In this document: one piece after another, positions 42,378 through 50,868 of the stretch
Position numbering within the stretch: the first letter of the stretch is position 1
Layout of the letters: each line of letters opens with the position of its first letter
Assembly: GCA_958433005.1 (NCBI GenBank)
Contig: CAUAWV010000002.1
Location: 1-64,000, forward strand
From: an uncultured Collinsella sp.
GTDB taxonomy: Bacteria > Actinomycetota > Coriobacteriia > Coriobacteriales > Coriobacteriaceae
Reading direction: 5' to 3'
DNA length: 64,000 bases
Position numbers and translations under genes: made by a program
The notes under the pieces: model-generated
Databases searched by the model: none
Seen by the model: the letters and a program-made list of their open reading frames with translations, nothing else
Told to the model about the DNA's origin: nothing

Positions 42378-43284
42378 CGCCGGCCTCCTTGGCGCCATCG
42401 GCGTTTGAACCCGCAGCCTCGCGCTTTGCCCTGCGCTCGGCATTAAGCTCGGCATCGCTCTCGCGCACCAGCTTGATAATCGCCGCGCATGCCTCCTCGC
42501 CCACCAGGTCGCGGGCACGGACCGTCAGACGCGTAGCCTCCTGCTTGTCGCCGTCGCTTGCAGCATCGGTCGCGCACATGATCAGGCAGATGGCGATCTC
42601 GGCCGAAGGCGAGGTCGGCACGCCCTGCAGGGCGAGCTCACCCATCACATGGTCGTCACTCTCGTCCGCGGCATCCGGATAGGTGGTATGGATCTTGTTG
42701 AGCAGGCGCGTCGTATGCGCATCATTGGGCGCCAGGCGCAGCGCCAGACGCGCGCAGCCCACGGCTGCCGAAATGTTCTCGGTCTCGGGCTCCAAGAAGT
42801 ACTGACCCAAGTTGGTGTAGGCACGTGCGGCGCACTTACCGTCGCTCGCGCGCTCCAGCACCGAGAACGAGAGCGATGCCCACTCCTGCTTGTCCTCGAG
42901 CGCGCGGAACAGCTCGGCCAAGTCCAAGCGATAGTTGCAGTTCATGGGATCCCAACGCACGGCCTGCATCAGGGCATTCCGAGCACTCACATAATCCTGC
43001 TGGCGAATGTAGGCAAACGCCATGTCGGAGTACAGGCGGTCAAAGGGAACCTCGACCTGCACCAGCTCGCGCGGATCCTTCTCCACGCGGCGATAGGCCA
43101 GGCGCTCAAACTTGCTGTCGAAGCTAAAGTACTGGCGCTTCTCCTCCGTCTTGCATTCAGCGTCGATATACTCCTCGGCAAGCTCCACCAGACGCTCCAG
43201 CAGCGGCGTCGCCGTAGCCAGGTCGCCCTGCGCCAGATAGTTCTCGGCATACGTGATGTCTTCCAAGCTGATAGGCAGGTCCAT
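42367..43284 (-). CDS. TPR-like repeat protein of unknown function
   Basis: A 305-residue soluble protein made largely of helical repeats. Segments such as ENYLAQGDLATATPLLERLV, AYIRQQDYVSARNALMQAV, NYRLDLAELFRAL and GCARLALRLAPNDAHTTRLL have TPR-type spacing. The C-terminus is Glu/Ala-rich. TPR proteins act as scaffolds; the partner is unknown. The ATG at 43284 follows GAGGAG, and its end overlaps smpB, suggesting co-expression. Confidence 0.75.
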   Translation of the reverse strand: MDLPISLEDITYAENYLAQGDLATATPLLERLVELAEEYIDAECKTEEKRQYFSFDSKFERLAYRRVEKDPRELVQVEVPFDRLYSDMAFAYIRQQDYVSARNALMQAVRWDPMNCNYRLDLAELFRALEDKQEWASLSFSVLERASDGKCAARAYTNLGQYFLEPETENISAAVGCARLALRLAPNDAHTTRLLNKIHTTYPDAADESDDHVMGELALQGVPTSPSAEIAICLIMCATDAASDGDKQEATRLTVRARDLVGEEACAAIIKLVRESDAELNAERRAKREAAGSNADGAKEAGDAQ

Positions 43285-43347
43285 GACAACTCCTCGGTCC
43301 GGGCGGCAGACTCAACGCGCGCCTTAAATATCGGTCAATACACAAAA

Positions 43348-43371
43348 CCCGGGTCTCTTACGAGGCCCGGG
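43348..43371 (-). terminator. Terminator of the tRNA-Gln/tRNA-Glu transcript
   Basis: CCCGGG and CCCGGG arms, extended by CTC/GAG, form a hairpin just past tRNA-Glu; on the minus strand TTTTGTG follows. Confidence 0.8.
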
Positions 43372-43381
43372 CGTTCAATTT

Positions 43382-43458
43382 TGGTAGCCCGTACCAGATT
43401 CGAACTGGTGATCTCCGCCTTGAGAGGGCGGCGTCCTAAACCGCTAGACGAACGGGCC
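43382..43458 (-). tRNA. tRNA-Glu (anticodon CTC)
   Basis: A full cloverleaf on the minus strand: acceptor GGCCCGT with ACGGGCT, anticodon loop CTCTCAA (anticodon CTC), T-arm GTTCGAATC and encoded CCA (77 nt). It lies 17 bp downstream of tRNA-Gln in the same transcript. Confidence 0.93.
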
Positions 43459-43475
43459 ATATGTAGCAAATGCAA

Positions 43476-43549
43476 TGGCTGGGATGGAGGGAGTCGAACC
43501 CCCATTGACGGAACCAGAATCCGCTGTCCTGCCATTAGACGACATCCCA
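43476..43549 (-). tRNA. tRNA-Gln (anticodon CTG)
   Basis: A full cloverleaf on the minus strand: acceptor TGGGATG with CATCCCA, anticodon stem GCGGA/TCCGT, loop TTCTGGT (anticodon CTG), T-arm GTTCGACTC and encoded CCA (74 nt). Confidence 0.93.
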
Positions 43550-43593
43550 ATGACTGCATCGCTGCGCTCGGCTGTGCCTTTGCGCAAGAAAGA

Positions 43594-43622
43594 AATATAC
43601 GGGAAGTCCGGCCGTGACGCAA
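43594..43622 (-). promoter_or_regulatory. Promoter of the tRNA pair
   Basis: TTGCGT (-35, 43622-43617) and TATATT (-10, 43599-43594) with an optimal 17-bp spacer. Transcription would start about 35-40 bp before tRNA-Gln. Confidence 0.65.
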
Positions 43623-43815
43623 GCCCCAATTTTGACTTTTTTGAAATTCAGTCAAATACGGCCAACACGTGAAGGACCTGTGAAGTCGACCGCTGCACAC
43701 GAAGGGCAAAACGCCGCGAGCGGTAGCCGTCAACCGTTGGCAGATTCTACCGCGAAAACGATAGCACCAGGCAACACAATCGAAGTATCAATGATCACGT
43801 AGATATCGAGGCGCC

Positions 43816-44226
43816 ATGGACGAAGAGCTTGATTACCTATGGGAGACCCTGGGCCTCGAGATCACTGCTGACCTTTGGCCCGAACGGGACAAAATCCATC
43901 CCACTCTGCGCCCCGCCATCACGGTGATGCAGGCAAAATACCGCCGTGCATCCTTTTTGATCATGCGGATGTCATGGCACGCGGGACTCCCCGACCTTAA
44001 GCGAATCCAGGCAAGCCTCGTCGAGCTGTCCGGTATGCCGACTGTCATATCCGAGGCGCACCTGGAGCAGCGCCAGCGCGAGCGACTGCAACAGCAGCGG
44101 ATCCCCTTTATCTGCCCCGGCGTTCAGGCATATCTGCCCTTTATGGACGAGGGGTACTGGAGCGGCAAGCCCAACAAGCACGTAAAGGTCTACGATCCGC
44201 ACGAATGGGCGCAGTTGGAGGATTGA
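43816..44226 (+). CDS. Hypothetical protein with IPFICPG-YLPF segment
   Basis: A 136-residue soluble protein of unknown function. The C-terminal half has RERLQQQRIPFICPGVQAYLPF, a segment that reminds me of small regulator-like proteins with an IPFI.PG.Q.YLPF motif (weak, from memory), but the DNA-binding part expected of those is not evident. The ATG at 43816 follows CGAGGCGCC. It reads towards the ArsC-like gene and has no obvious partner. Confidence 0.55.
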   Translation: MDEELDYLWETLGLEITADLWPERDKIHPTLRPAITVMQAKYRRASFLIMRMSWHAGLPDLKRIQASLVELSGMPTVISEAHLEQRQRERLQQQRIPFICPGVQAYLPFMDEGYWSGKPNKHVKVYDPHEWAQLED

Positions 44227-44298
44227 GCCGAGCGAGCCCGCCGATGGAAAACACGTCCCACCCTGAGCACTCAAAACGGGTCGCACTTTCCGCAGCCG

Positions 44299-44658
44299 CT
44301 ACAGCAATGCCTCGGCCCAAGCCGATTCCTTAAAGCCAGGAATCGCAAAGTCGTCGCCCACCAACAGCGGACGCTTAACCAGCATGCCGTCGGTCGCCAG
44401 CAGCTCGTAGCACTCCCGATCCGTCATGCCCGCATCTAGACGCGCCTTCAGGCCCAGCTCTCGATATTTCATGCCCGACGAATTAAAGAAGCGCCGCACC
44501 GGCAGTCCCGAACGAGCAATCCAGGTCGCAAGCTCATCAGCCGTGGGATTGTCCAAAACGATATCGCGGTCGATATACTCTACCCCGTGTTCGTCCAGCC
44601 ATGCCTTGGCCTTCTTACAGGTCGAGCACTTGGGATATTCAATAAACAGTACGGTCAT
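44299..44658 (-). CDS. ArsC/Spx-family thioredoxin-fold protein
   Basis: A 119-residue protein of the ArsC/Spx family. The N-terminal redox motif is YPKCSTCKKAKAWLDEHG (CxxC), followed by GLPVRRFFNSSGMKYRELGL and the family KRPLLVGDD. It may be an arsenate reductase-like oxidoreductase or an Spx-type RNA polymerase-binding regulator; YffB-like members are uncharacterised. The start at 44658 (MTVLFIE) follows CGGAGG. No ars operon surrounds it. Confidence 0.85.
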   Translation of the reverse strand: MTVLFIEYPKCSTCKKAKAWLDEHGVEYIDRDIVLDNPTADELATWIARSGLPVRRFFNSSGMKYRELGLKARLDAGMTDRECYELLATDGMLVKRPLLVGDDFAIPGFKESAWAEALL

Positions 44659-44750
44659 GGGAATCCTCCGAATATAGATCGGCCAACGCAGGCACACGCC
44701 ACACGAGGCGCCTTCGCATGATGGGCCAATTGTAGCCCACGGGTCACACG

Positions 44751-45803
44751 CTAAACGAACCGTACCCCGAATCCGCGTTTGATGAACGGCAGCAGCTCCA
44801 TTGCCTCGGGCGTGATATGACCCGCAACGTTCATGCGCTCCTCACCGGGAAGATCGACCCGCGCAATCTCAAGCTCGCCTTCGTAGCGCCCATAGCTGCT
44901 ATTGCTCACAGCGATCGACCCCGCCTTTCGAAACAGGCCGGCACCGGCATCCATCGGCACGGAATCCGGCTTAAGCGTCGTACGCGACTCCTGAGACCTA
45001 AAGATGAGGGTGCTCGAATCGGGTCGGTCGTGATGAATCTGCCCACGCACATAGGCATAACCGGGCTCAAGCTCGCATTGCAGGTCCACGTATCCGGCGG
45101 AAACATGAGCAAACTGCGTCCAGCCCGCATCGGAAAGATCGGGGTCGCCGACCAACACAATGTCGCAATCGGCGCCATGTGCAAGCTCAAGCATATTGAG
45201 AGCAACCTTTGACGCGCGACCGCGCTGCGCCTCGACCGTCGGCAGTCCCTCGAATACTGGCCCGCGAACGTTAGCATCACCCGGCACAAAAGCCATGATT
45301 TCGAATCCAAGCGCCGCAAGACGAAGATTCACCCGAGCAATGTCCTCCAGAGCTAAACCGGTATAAGGCTTGGGGTAAAAATTGTGGCAGGCGGCAAAAT
45401 GAGTCACATCGGCACCGGCCTCACGCCACGATGCGATTTCATCAGAACTCACCGTCGATGCATTGACCACAATGCGAAATACACCGGACAGCTCCGCGAC
45501 CCGCCGGGCGCTAAAGCCATAGTCCAAACGAAGGTATTCCAACCCCAGATCGCGCAGGTCCTCGATGCACTCAAGCCCGAGCAAATCGCACGTGCGCGGC
45601 CCCACATCGGCAATGAGCGCAATGCCACGGGCGGAAAGCAGCGACAGCACATGACGGACCTTATCGGTATACGCCGCTCCCCCATCCTCGGGAATATGCA
45701 GCGAGGTGAACGCATAGCGCGCACCCGCCGCGGCACCGTGTTCAATCGTCCGCTCAATATCCTGCAGAGGGCTGGAAAGATAAATCGAAATACCCGTTTT
45801 CAC
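44751..45803 (-). CDS. mupG: MupG-type 6-phospho-N-acetylmuramidase (DUF871)
   Basis: A 350-residue DUF871 family protein, now linked to MupG of Staphylococcus. ISIYLSSPLQDIERTIEHGA, YAFTSLHIPED, LRLDYGF, VNASTV and FAACHNFYPKPYTGLA match the TIM-barrel part; the C-terminal cyclophilin-like domain includes IHHDRPDSSTLIFRSQESR. MupG hydrolyses MurNAc-6-phosphate-GlcNAc inside the cell. It is the last gene of the MurNAc operon with murP, murQ and murR, a gene set known from Staphylococcus. The start is GTG at 45803, after AAAGGAG. Confidence 0.88.
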   Translation of the reverse strand: MKTGISIYLSSPLQDIERTIEHGAAAGARYAFTSLHIPEDGGAAYTDKVRHVLSLLSARGIALIADVGPRTCDLLGLECIEDLRDLGLEYLRLDYGFSARRVAELSGVFRIVVNASTVSSDEIASWREAGADVTHFAACHNFYPKPYTGLALEDIARVNLRLAALGFEIMAFVPGDANVRGPVFEGLPTVEAQRGRASKVALNMLELAHGADCDIVLVGDPDLSDAGWTQFAHVSAGYVDLQCELEPGYAYVRGQIHHDRPDSSTLIFRSQESRTTLKPDSVPMDAGAGLFRKAGSIAVSNSSYGRYEGELEIARVDLPGEERMNVAGHITPEAMELLPFIKRGFGVRFV

Positions 45804-45920
45804 GCTTCAACACTCCTTTAAAAAAGGCCGGCGGAGCAGTTAGCCCCGCCGGCACAACCATAGCATCAAGAAATCTGCCGCGCGCCGCGAGCCCTAAGCA
45901 ACACGGCTCGCGATATTAAA

Positions 45921-47351
45921 CTACTCGCCAAAGAACTCGTTGATCTTCTGCTCGTCGACGCCAAAGAACCACGTCAGGACAAAGCCGGCGGCATAGGCAA
46001 GCAGCATAGCGGCAACGTAACCGAGCTGCTGGCCAGGAACGACGATCAGCAGGCCAAACAGACCGGAAACGCCCTGAGAAACCGTGCCGATGTGAAGCAG
46101 CGCCGCGAGCGCGCCGCCAAATCCGGCACCCAGGCAGGCCGTCACAAACGGACGAACGAGCGGCAGCGTAACAGCATACATCAGAGGCTCGCCCACACCC
46201 AGGATTCCAACGGGAATGGACTCTGCGACGTACTTCTTGAGCTTGACGTTCTTGGTCTTAAAGTACAGCGCCAGACCGGCACCGACCTGACCGCCGCCAG
46301 CCATCATAAGGATGGGAAGCAGGTAATTGATGCCCTTGGTAGCGCCGTCGGGATCGTTGAGCATAGCGTGGATCGGCGTGAGCGCCTGATGCAGGCCGAC
46401 GGAAACCAGCGGCAAGAAGCCTGCCGACAGGATATAACCGCCCAGGACGCCCAGCTTCTCGAAGATAAAGGTCAAAACGCTAAAGATGGCAGTCGTCAGC
46501 CATGCGCCAACCGGCTGGATGACGAGCATCAGAGCAAAGGCGCCGATGATGAGCACCAGCAGCGGGGACAAGAACGTGTCGAGTACGTTGGGCATAACCT
46601 TGCGAATCTGACGCTCCATCCAGGCAAAAAATGCGCCGGCGATAAGAGCCGCGATCATGCCGCCCGCTGCGGGGTTGTACTGTGCATTGGTGAGCGGCAG
46701 CAGAATGGCAGTGGCAGGATCAGCCGCGCCAGGCGCAAGCAGGGGCATGGCACTGTTGGCAATACACATCATGCCGGCGATGCCGCCCAGCGCAGCGGAG
46801 CCACCAAACTCACGTGCCGCGTTATAGCCCACCAAGATGGGCAGATAGGCAAATAGGGCCCAGCCCATGGAACGAATGCCCTGGTACCACCACTCGCCTG
46901 CAAGCGCGCCTGCCGTCGAGACGTTAATGACGTTGCAGATGCCGTTGATGAGGCCAGCCGCAATGATGCCGGGAAGCAGGGCGACGAAGACATTGGAAAT
47001 CTTCTTGAGGAAGGCCTGAACCGGCTTGGACTCGTACTTGGCCTTCTGCGCGGCCTTGTTTGTGGCCGCAGCGTCAACCACGCTCTCGTCAGCAACGCCT
47101 TTCGCAAGGCCGGTGAGCTTGGAGAACTCCTCGAGCACCTTATTCACCTTGCCCGGCCCCAGCACGATCTGCATCGTGTCGTCCTCGACCAAGCCCATCA
47201 CGCCGTCGAGTGCCTTAATACCCTCCGTGTCGACGCTGCCCGTGTCTTTGACGGTCACGCGCAGGCGCGTCATGCACGCCGCGTTTGCGAGCACGTTGTC
47301 TTTACCGCCCAAAAGGTCCAGCAGCTTTTGAGCCAGCTCTTTGTTCGTCAT
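45921..47351 (-). CDS. murP: PTS MurNAc-type EIIBC transporter
   Basis: A 476-residue PTS permease with an N-terminal EIIB domain (Cys in ANAACMTRLRV) followed by an EIIC domain with about ten hydrophobic segments (GYNAAREFGGSAALGG, GVGEPLMYAVTLPLV). MurP-type transporters import MurNAc or MurNAc-GlcNAc and phosphorylate it at O6 using a general EIIA. Position directly after murQ and before mupG supports this substrate. The ATG at 47351 follows AAGGAGG. No EIIA domain is attached; the Crr-like EIIA at 16.2 kb could serve. Confidence 0.88.
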   Translation of the reverse strand: MTNKELAQKLLDLLGGKDNVLANAACMTRLRVTVKDTGSVDTEGIKALDGVMGLVEDDTMQIVLGPGKVNKVLEEFSKLTGLAKGVADESVVDAAATNKAAQKAKYESKPVQAFLKKISNVFVALLPGIIAAGLINGICNVINVSTAGALAGEWWYQGIRSMGWALFAYLPILVGYNAAREFGGSAALGGIAGMMCIANSAMPLLAPGAADPATAILLPLTNAQYNPAAGGMIAALIAGAFFAWMERQIRKVMPNVLDTFLSPLLVLIIGAFALMLVIQPVGAWLTTAIFSVLTFIFEKLGVLGGYILSAGFLPLVSVGLHQALTPIHAMLNDPDGATKGINYLLPILMMAGGGQVGAGLALYFKTKNVKLKKYVAESIPVGILGVGEPLMYAVTLPLVRPFVTACLGAGFGGALAALLHIGTVSQGVSGLFGLLIVVPGQQLGYVAAMLLAYAAGFVLTWFFGVDEQKINEFFGE

Positions 47352-47408
47352 AACTCCTCCTTGTATTGGGTATCTCGTTTGGATGTCATATCAGCTCACG
47401 CCGCGCAC

Positions 47409-48332
<924 letters not shown>

Positions 48333-48342
48333 TTCATTCACC

Positions 48343-49194
48343 TCATCTTTCCTGTTTCTCGATGTAGTTTTGCTTAATGACATGCGTCGCCCGTTCGTAG
48401 TCGCTGGCAACGTAAGCAGCGTACAGGGCATCGACAACCATAAGCTGGGCCATACGCGAAGCCATGGCACCGCTGCGGACCAAGGGTTCACTCGCAGCGA
48501 CGCCGAGCACGGCATCGGCCACGGTGGCAAGCTTGGATGATCCATCTACTTTGGTAACGGCCACAACGGGACAGTTGTGACGTTGAGCCTCGGCGGTGCA
48601 GTCCAGCACCTCTTGCGTCAAGCCCGAGTAGCTAAAGGCGATTGCCATATCGCCCTCATGCATGTTCTTGGCACACAAGAGCTGATCATGCCAGTCGTCG
48701 TACAGATGGCACTCCTTGTCGACACGCATGAGCTTTTGCGCCAGATCGTGCGCGACCAAACGAGAGGCACCGATACCGAACAGATTGACCGCACGTGCCC
48801 GCTTAAGATAGGCCGCACATCGCTCCAAGACGGTGTAATCGAGCGTTCGCGCCGTCGCTTCGATCGTGCGCACGTTGCTTTTCATCACCTTCCCCACGAT
48901 ACGTTCGACGCTGTCATCCATGGAGATGTCCTCGAGGGCAACGTCTTTCTTGTCACCCAAGAGCGCCAGCTCGGCAATCAGTTCGCGCTGGAACTCCTTG
49001 TAGCCCGCAAAACCCAAGCGCTTGCAAAAGCGCAAAATGCTCGAGGGCGAGGAGAACGTGGCATCGGCAAGACCGCGGACGGACAGCCCGACCACCTCGT
49101 GCGGATGAGCGCTTACATATGCGATGACATTGCGTTCCGCCGGGCTCGCGCTGAGCTCACGCTCGCGAAGCCGCAAAAGCAATCCGTTTGCCAT
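48343..49194 (-). CDS. murR: RpiR/MurR family transcriptional regulator
   Basis: A 283-residue RpiR-type regulator. The N-terminal HTH covers VRGLADATFSSPSSILRFCKRLGFAGYKE; the C-terminal SIS domain has FGIGASRLVAHDLAQKL and AIAFSYSGLTQEVLDC. By position, it controls the MurNAc operon in response to MurNAc-6-P. The ATG at 49194 is chosen because GGAGG lies 8 bp upstream; a GTG three codons earlier would overlap that site. The upstream palindrome ACGAATGATTCGT is its probable operator. Confidence 0.9.
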   Translation of the reverse strand: MANGLLLRLRERELSASPAERNVIAYVSAHPHEVVGLSVRGLADATFSSPSSILRFCKRLGFAGYKEFQRELIAELALLGDKKDVALEDISMDDSVERIVGKVMKSNVRTIEATARTLDYTVLERCAAYLKRARAVNLFGIGASRLVAHDLAQKLMRVDKECHLYDDWHDQLLCAKNMHEGDMAIAFSYSGLTQEVLDCTAEAQRHNCPVVAVTKVDGSSKLATVADAVLGVAASEPLVRSGAMASRMAQLMVVDALYAAYVASDYERATHVIKQNYIEKQER

Positions 49195-49228
49195 CTCAAA
49201 CACCTCCGTTGAGAAGAATTAAAGACCA

Positions 49229-49241
49229 ACGAATGATTCGT
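49229..49241 (-). promoter_or_regulatory. Candidate MurR operator
   Basis: ACGAATGATTCGT is a perfect 13-bp palindrome (6-bp arms around one base), 35 bp upstream of murR and in the likely promoter region. Assignment to MurR is inferred from position. Confidence 0.45.
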
Positions 49242-49293
49242 ACCGGATACAAACAGCTTTTACGGTACATTGTGCCGCATCGTGGCGCACAAA

Positions 49294-49317
49294 GGGCGAG
49301 CGTTCTACCGCTCGCCC
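49294..49317 (-). terminator. Terminator downstream of the VanZ-like gene
   Basis: GGGCGAGCG and CGCTCGCCC form a 9-bp stem with a 6-nt loop; on the minus strand TTTGTG follows. Confidence 0.8.
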
Positions 49318-49398
49318 CTCAAATCCGACCGCTCGGAAATACGCGCGACACAAAATAATTCAACAAGGTCGCATTATCAGAAACGGGTTTGTTACCGG

Positions 49399-49980
49399 CT
49401 AGCGCCTCGCATGGGCGCCGATCGGCCGAGTCGCATAGCGCACCAACGCCGCTGCCAGCAATACCAACAGCATGGCGGTGACATAGCCCGCAGCATCGAA
49501 TCCTAAATCGATAACGTCGAAATGCCTGCCGGGAACAAAGATCTTATGTACCTGATCGCCAACGGAGCAGGCGGCGCAAAAGAGCAATACGGGCACGCAA
49601 CGGGAGCATACGCTCCACGGACGCCTGGAAAAGCAAACCACGACCACCGAGGCGAACAATCCGACGAAGAAAAACTCTACGGTATGGGCAACGCGACGGA
49701 CGTTCGTGCCCACCCACATGCGAATGGAAGCAAGTCGGCCAGACCGGACATTCGAGGCAGCCGAATCGGCGCCCCCGGTCATTCCGTTCTCCGTCTGGGC
49801 TTCACCCGTGGCATCGACAGCCTGAACGCCCGTAGCCTGACCCTCTACCACACGCGCGGTGGACTCGCTCAGCAACGACGTCTCCACCGCATTTTGCTCC
49901 GTCAGCACCCAGATGCCCGCCAGCGTTACAACGAACAGAACGATCGCGGTCCATCCGATTATTTGTTTTACGCGCGACAA
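49399..49980 (-). CDS. VanZ-like family membrane protein
   Basis: A 193-residue VanZ-like protein. An N-terminal helix (WTAIVLFVVTLAGIWVL) leads to a Gly/Ala/Glu-rich extracytoplasmic loop, then three more helices with HTVEFFFVGLFAS and the family motif DQVHKIFVPGRHFDVIDLGFD. VanZ relatives affect low-level teicoplanin resistance or envelope stress in some species; the role here is unknown. The start is TTG at 49980, supported by AGGAGG seven bases upstream and the lack of an ATG nearby. Confidence 0.85.
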   Translation of the reverse strand: MSRVKQIIGWTAIVLFVVTLAGIWVLTEQNAVETSLLSESTARVVEGQATGVQAVDATGEAQTENGMTGGADSAASNVRSGRLASIRMWVGTNVRRVAHTVEFFFVGLFASVVVVCFSRRPWSVCSRCVPVLLFCAACSVGDQVHKIFVPGRHFDVIDLGFDAAGYVTAMLLVLLAAALVRYATRPIGAHARR

Positions 49981-50085
49981 GGGCCAACCTCCTTTTTTTG
50001 AATATCAGCGAGTGTAGCCCCAAATGACATCGTCACCGTATCAAAATTTGAATCGCAACAGGAAGCGACAAAGCGACGCAAACCT

Positions 50086-50691
50086 CTACCCCGCCTCGCG
50101 CATCCAGCGATCGAACGTCCCCACGCACACGCCCAGGCACTTTGCTGCCTGGCTGCGGGTTATATCGCCCGCCTCATAGCTATCGCGCACCAGCTCAAAC
50201 TGAGGAGGGCACGGCTTGCGAGGTCGACCGAAACGGACCCCTCGCGCCCGCGCAGCTGCAATTCCCTCCGCCTGGCGCCGATGGATATTCTCGCGCTCCA
50301 CCTGCGCCACGTAGCTCAGCAGTTGCAGCACAATATCGGCAATCAGGGTGTTGGTCACATCCGGCGTGCCGCTGGCCCTGACGCGCGTGTCAAGCAATGG
50401 CATGTCCAACACCACAATGGCAACCCCGAGCTCCTTGGTAATGCGTCGCCATTCCTCAAGAATCTCGGAGTAATTACGGCCAAGTCGGTCGATAGAAAGC
50501 ACCACCAGCACGTCCCCGTCTCCCAGGACGTGCAGCAGCTCGCGATAGCGCGGTCGATCGAAGTCCTTGCCGCTCGCATGGTCGGCATAAATATTCGCCG
50601 AGCCCACGCCATAGGCGCCCAGCGCATCCAGCTGCCGATTAAGATTCTGATCGCGCGAACTCACCCGCGCATAACCGTACACCGTCGCCAT
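50086..50691 (-). CDS. Serine recombinase (resolvase/invertase family)
   Basis: A 201-residue small serine recombinase. The catalytic serine lies in YGYARVSSRDQNLNRQLDAL; the conserved Arg residues occur in FDRPRY and VLSIDRLGRNYSEI, and the E-helix region includes ERENIHRRQAEGIAAARARG. A C-terminal HTH (ITRSQAAKCLGVCVGTFDRW) binds the crossover site. It could be a resolvase or a DNA invertase. No transposase, invertible promoter or plasmid gene is adjacent. The start at 50691 (MATVYG) follows GGGGATGAG. A family 5 palindrome lies 20 bp upstream. Confidence 0.9.
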   Translation of the reverse strand: MATVYGYARVSSRDQNLNRQLDALGAYGVGSANIYADHASGKDFDRPRYRELLHVLGDGDVLVVLSIDRLGRNYSEILEEWRRITKELGVAIVVLDMPLLDTRVRASGTPDVTNTLIADIVLQLLSYVAQVERENIHRRQAEGIAAARARGVRFGRPRKPCPPQFELVRDSYEAGDITRSQAAKCLGVCVGTFDRWMREAG

Positions 50692-50710
50692 CTCATCCCC
50701 GCTTTCTTGT

Positions 50711-50749
50711 AAACCTGCCAAAAAGGGACAGGTTTATTTTGGTAGGTTT
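50711..50749. repeat. Family 5 palindrome (AAACCTGCCAAAA arms)
   Basis: AAACCTGCCAAAA and TTTTGGTAGGTTT pair around AGGGACAGGTTTA. AAACCTG/CAGGTTT offers an alternative fold. A near-identical unit is at 62870-62904. It lies 20 bp upstream of the recombinase start. Confidence 0.8.
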
Positions 50750-50811
50750 TACCTCTCAAATAGCAGGTAAGCGGGCAGCCGAGCAGACGGCAAGGTAGCC
50801 ACGATTCAAAT

Positions 50812-50843
50812 GCGGAGGGCGGCCCCGAAAGACCGCCCTCCGC
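50812..50843 (-). terminator. Terminator of the RNase R gene
   Basis: GCGGAGGGCGG and CCGCCCTCCGC form an 11-bp perfect stem with a 10-nt loop, 25 bp past the rnr stop. The T-tract is weak. Confidence 0.7.
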
Positions 50844-50868
50844 TCTCCCGCCACGAGTCAGGATTTAG

